A stretch of DNA of 5,310 nucleotides from Gemmatimonadota bacterium. Its GTDB lineage: Bacteria; Gemmatimonadota; Gemmatimonadetes; Longimicrobiales; Gaopeijiaceae. The notes beneath the pieces are model-generated. The model made no database searches. It saw only the letters and a list, made by a program, of their open reading frames with translations, and was not told the origin of the DNA. The stretch is from contig WGEM01000006.1 of NCBI GenBank assembly GCA_015492755.1, positions 1 to 5,310 on the forward strand, given 5' to 3'. This document shows positions 5,265 through 5,310 of the stretch, piece after piece (the stretch's first letter is position 1; every line of letters begins with the position of its first letter). The position numbers and the translations under genes were made by a program.

Positions 5265-5310
5265 ATGGATCAACCGCGAACCCACCACGTGCCCATCCAC
5301 CTGCAGGACC
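5265..5310 (+). CDS. Start of a rightward gene, possibly an ABC transporter ATPase; truncated by window edge
   Basis: Fifteen codons are visible, MDQPRTHHVPIHLQD, after a strong ribosome binding site. That is too little to identify a family directly. Two hints point to an ABC transporter ATP-binding subunit of the YbbA/LolD type. The hydrophobic-polar pattern of VPIHLQD resembles the first strand that precedes the KxY aromatic contact in such proteins. Also, in E. coli and other bacteria tesA lies divergently next to ybbA-ybbP, the same arrangement as here. The gene call rests on the ribosome binding site and open frame; the function is an inference from neighbourhood and could be wrong. Confidence 0.6.
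   Translation, partial: MDQPRTHHVPIHLQD

Noticed and set aside
1..5310. tRNA, rRNA, CRISPR array, insertion sequence or phage genes
   Set aside because: No cloverleaf, rRNA-like block, regularly spaced repeat array, transposase or integrase motif was seen on either strand.

Overview
The window is a high-GC bacterial chromosomal segment holding six genes, two of them cut by the window edges. No RNA genes, insertion sequences, CRISPR arrays or phage genes were seen. The source looks like a soil or sediment type, GC-rich, Gram-negative-style bacterium. The aromatic/glycine-rich secreted protein, the Tat-exported class V aminotransferase and the unusual Rho would all suit Gemmatimonadota or a relative. 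That placement is an impression from gene content, not a measurement.

Layout from left to right. (1) Positions 1-601, minus strand: the first 200 codons of a secreted Gly/Trp/Tyr-rich protein of unknown function, with a good ribosome binding site and signal peptide. (2) 602-834: an intergenic stretch with a perfect 10-bp palindrome, a GC-rich stem-loop and one copy of a ~37-bp repeat. (3) 835-2112, minus: a Tat-signal-bearing, PLP-dependent class V aminotransferase-fold protein. (4) 2113-2349: a divergent control region. (5) 2350-3894, plus: transcription termination factor Rho, with a complete RNA-binding OB fold and ATPase core. Its front end is low-complexity and very arginine-rich, with no recognisable N-terminal helix bundle. 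(6) 3869-4438, minus: a membrane-anchored SRPBCC-fold protein whose 3' end overlaps the 3' end of rho by 26 bp. (7) 4435-5193, minus: a TesA-like SGNH/GDSL esterase, translationally coupled to the SRPBCC gene by an ATGA overlap. (8) 5265-5310, plus: the start of a divergent gene with a strong ribosome binding site. By analogy with the tesA/ybbA neighbourhood it may encode an ABC transporter ATPase.

The esterase and SRPBCC genes form a likely two-gene operon converging on rho. Rho is housekeeping, and the other genes mostly encode envelope or exported products. The most notable non-coding signal is an inverted pair of near-identical 37-bp segments (33/37 matches) about 4.3 kb apart. One sits over the stop codon and 3' flank of the aminotransferase gene. 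The other lies inside the first codons of the esterase gene, where it supplies much of the signal peptide. The most notable protein-level signal is the N-terminal architecture of Rho. Nothing in the window amounts to a clear new multi-gene system.
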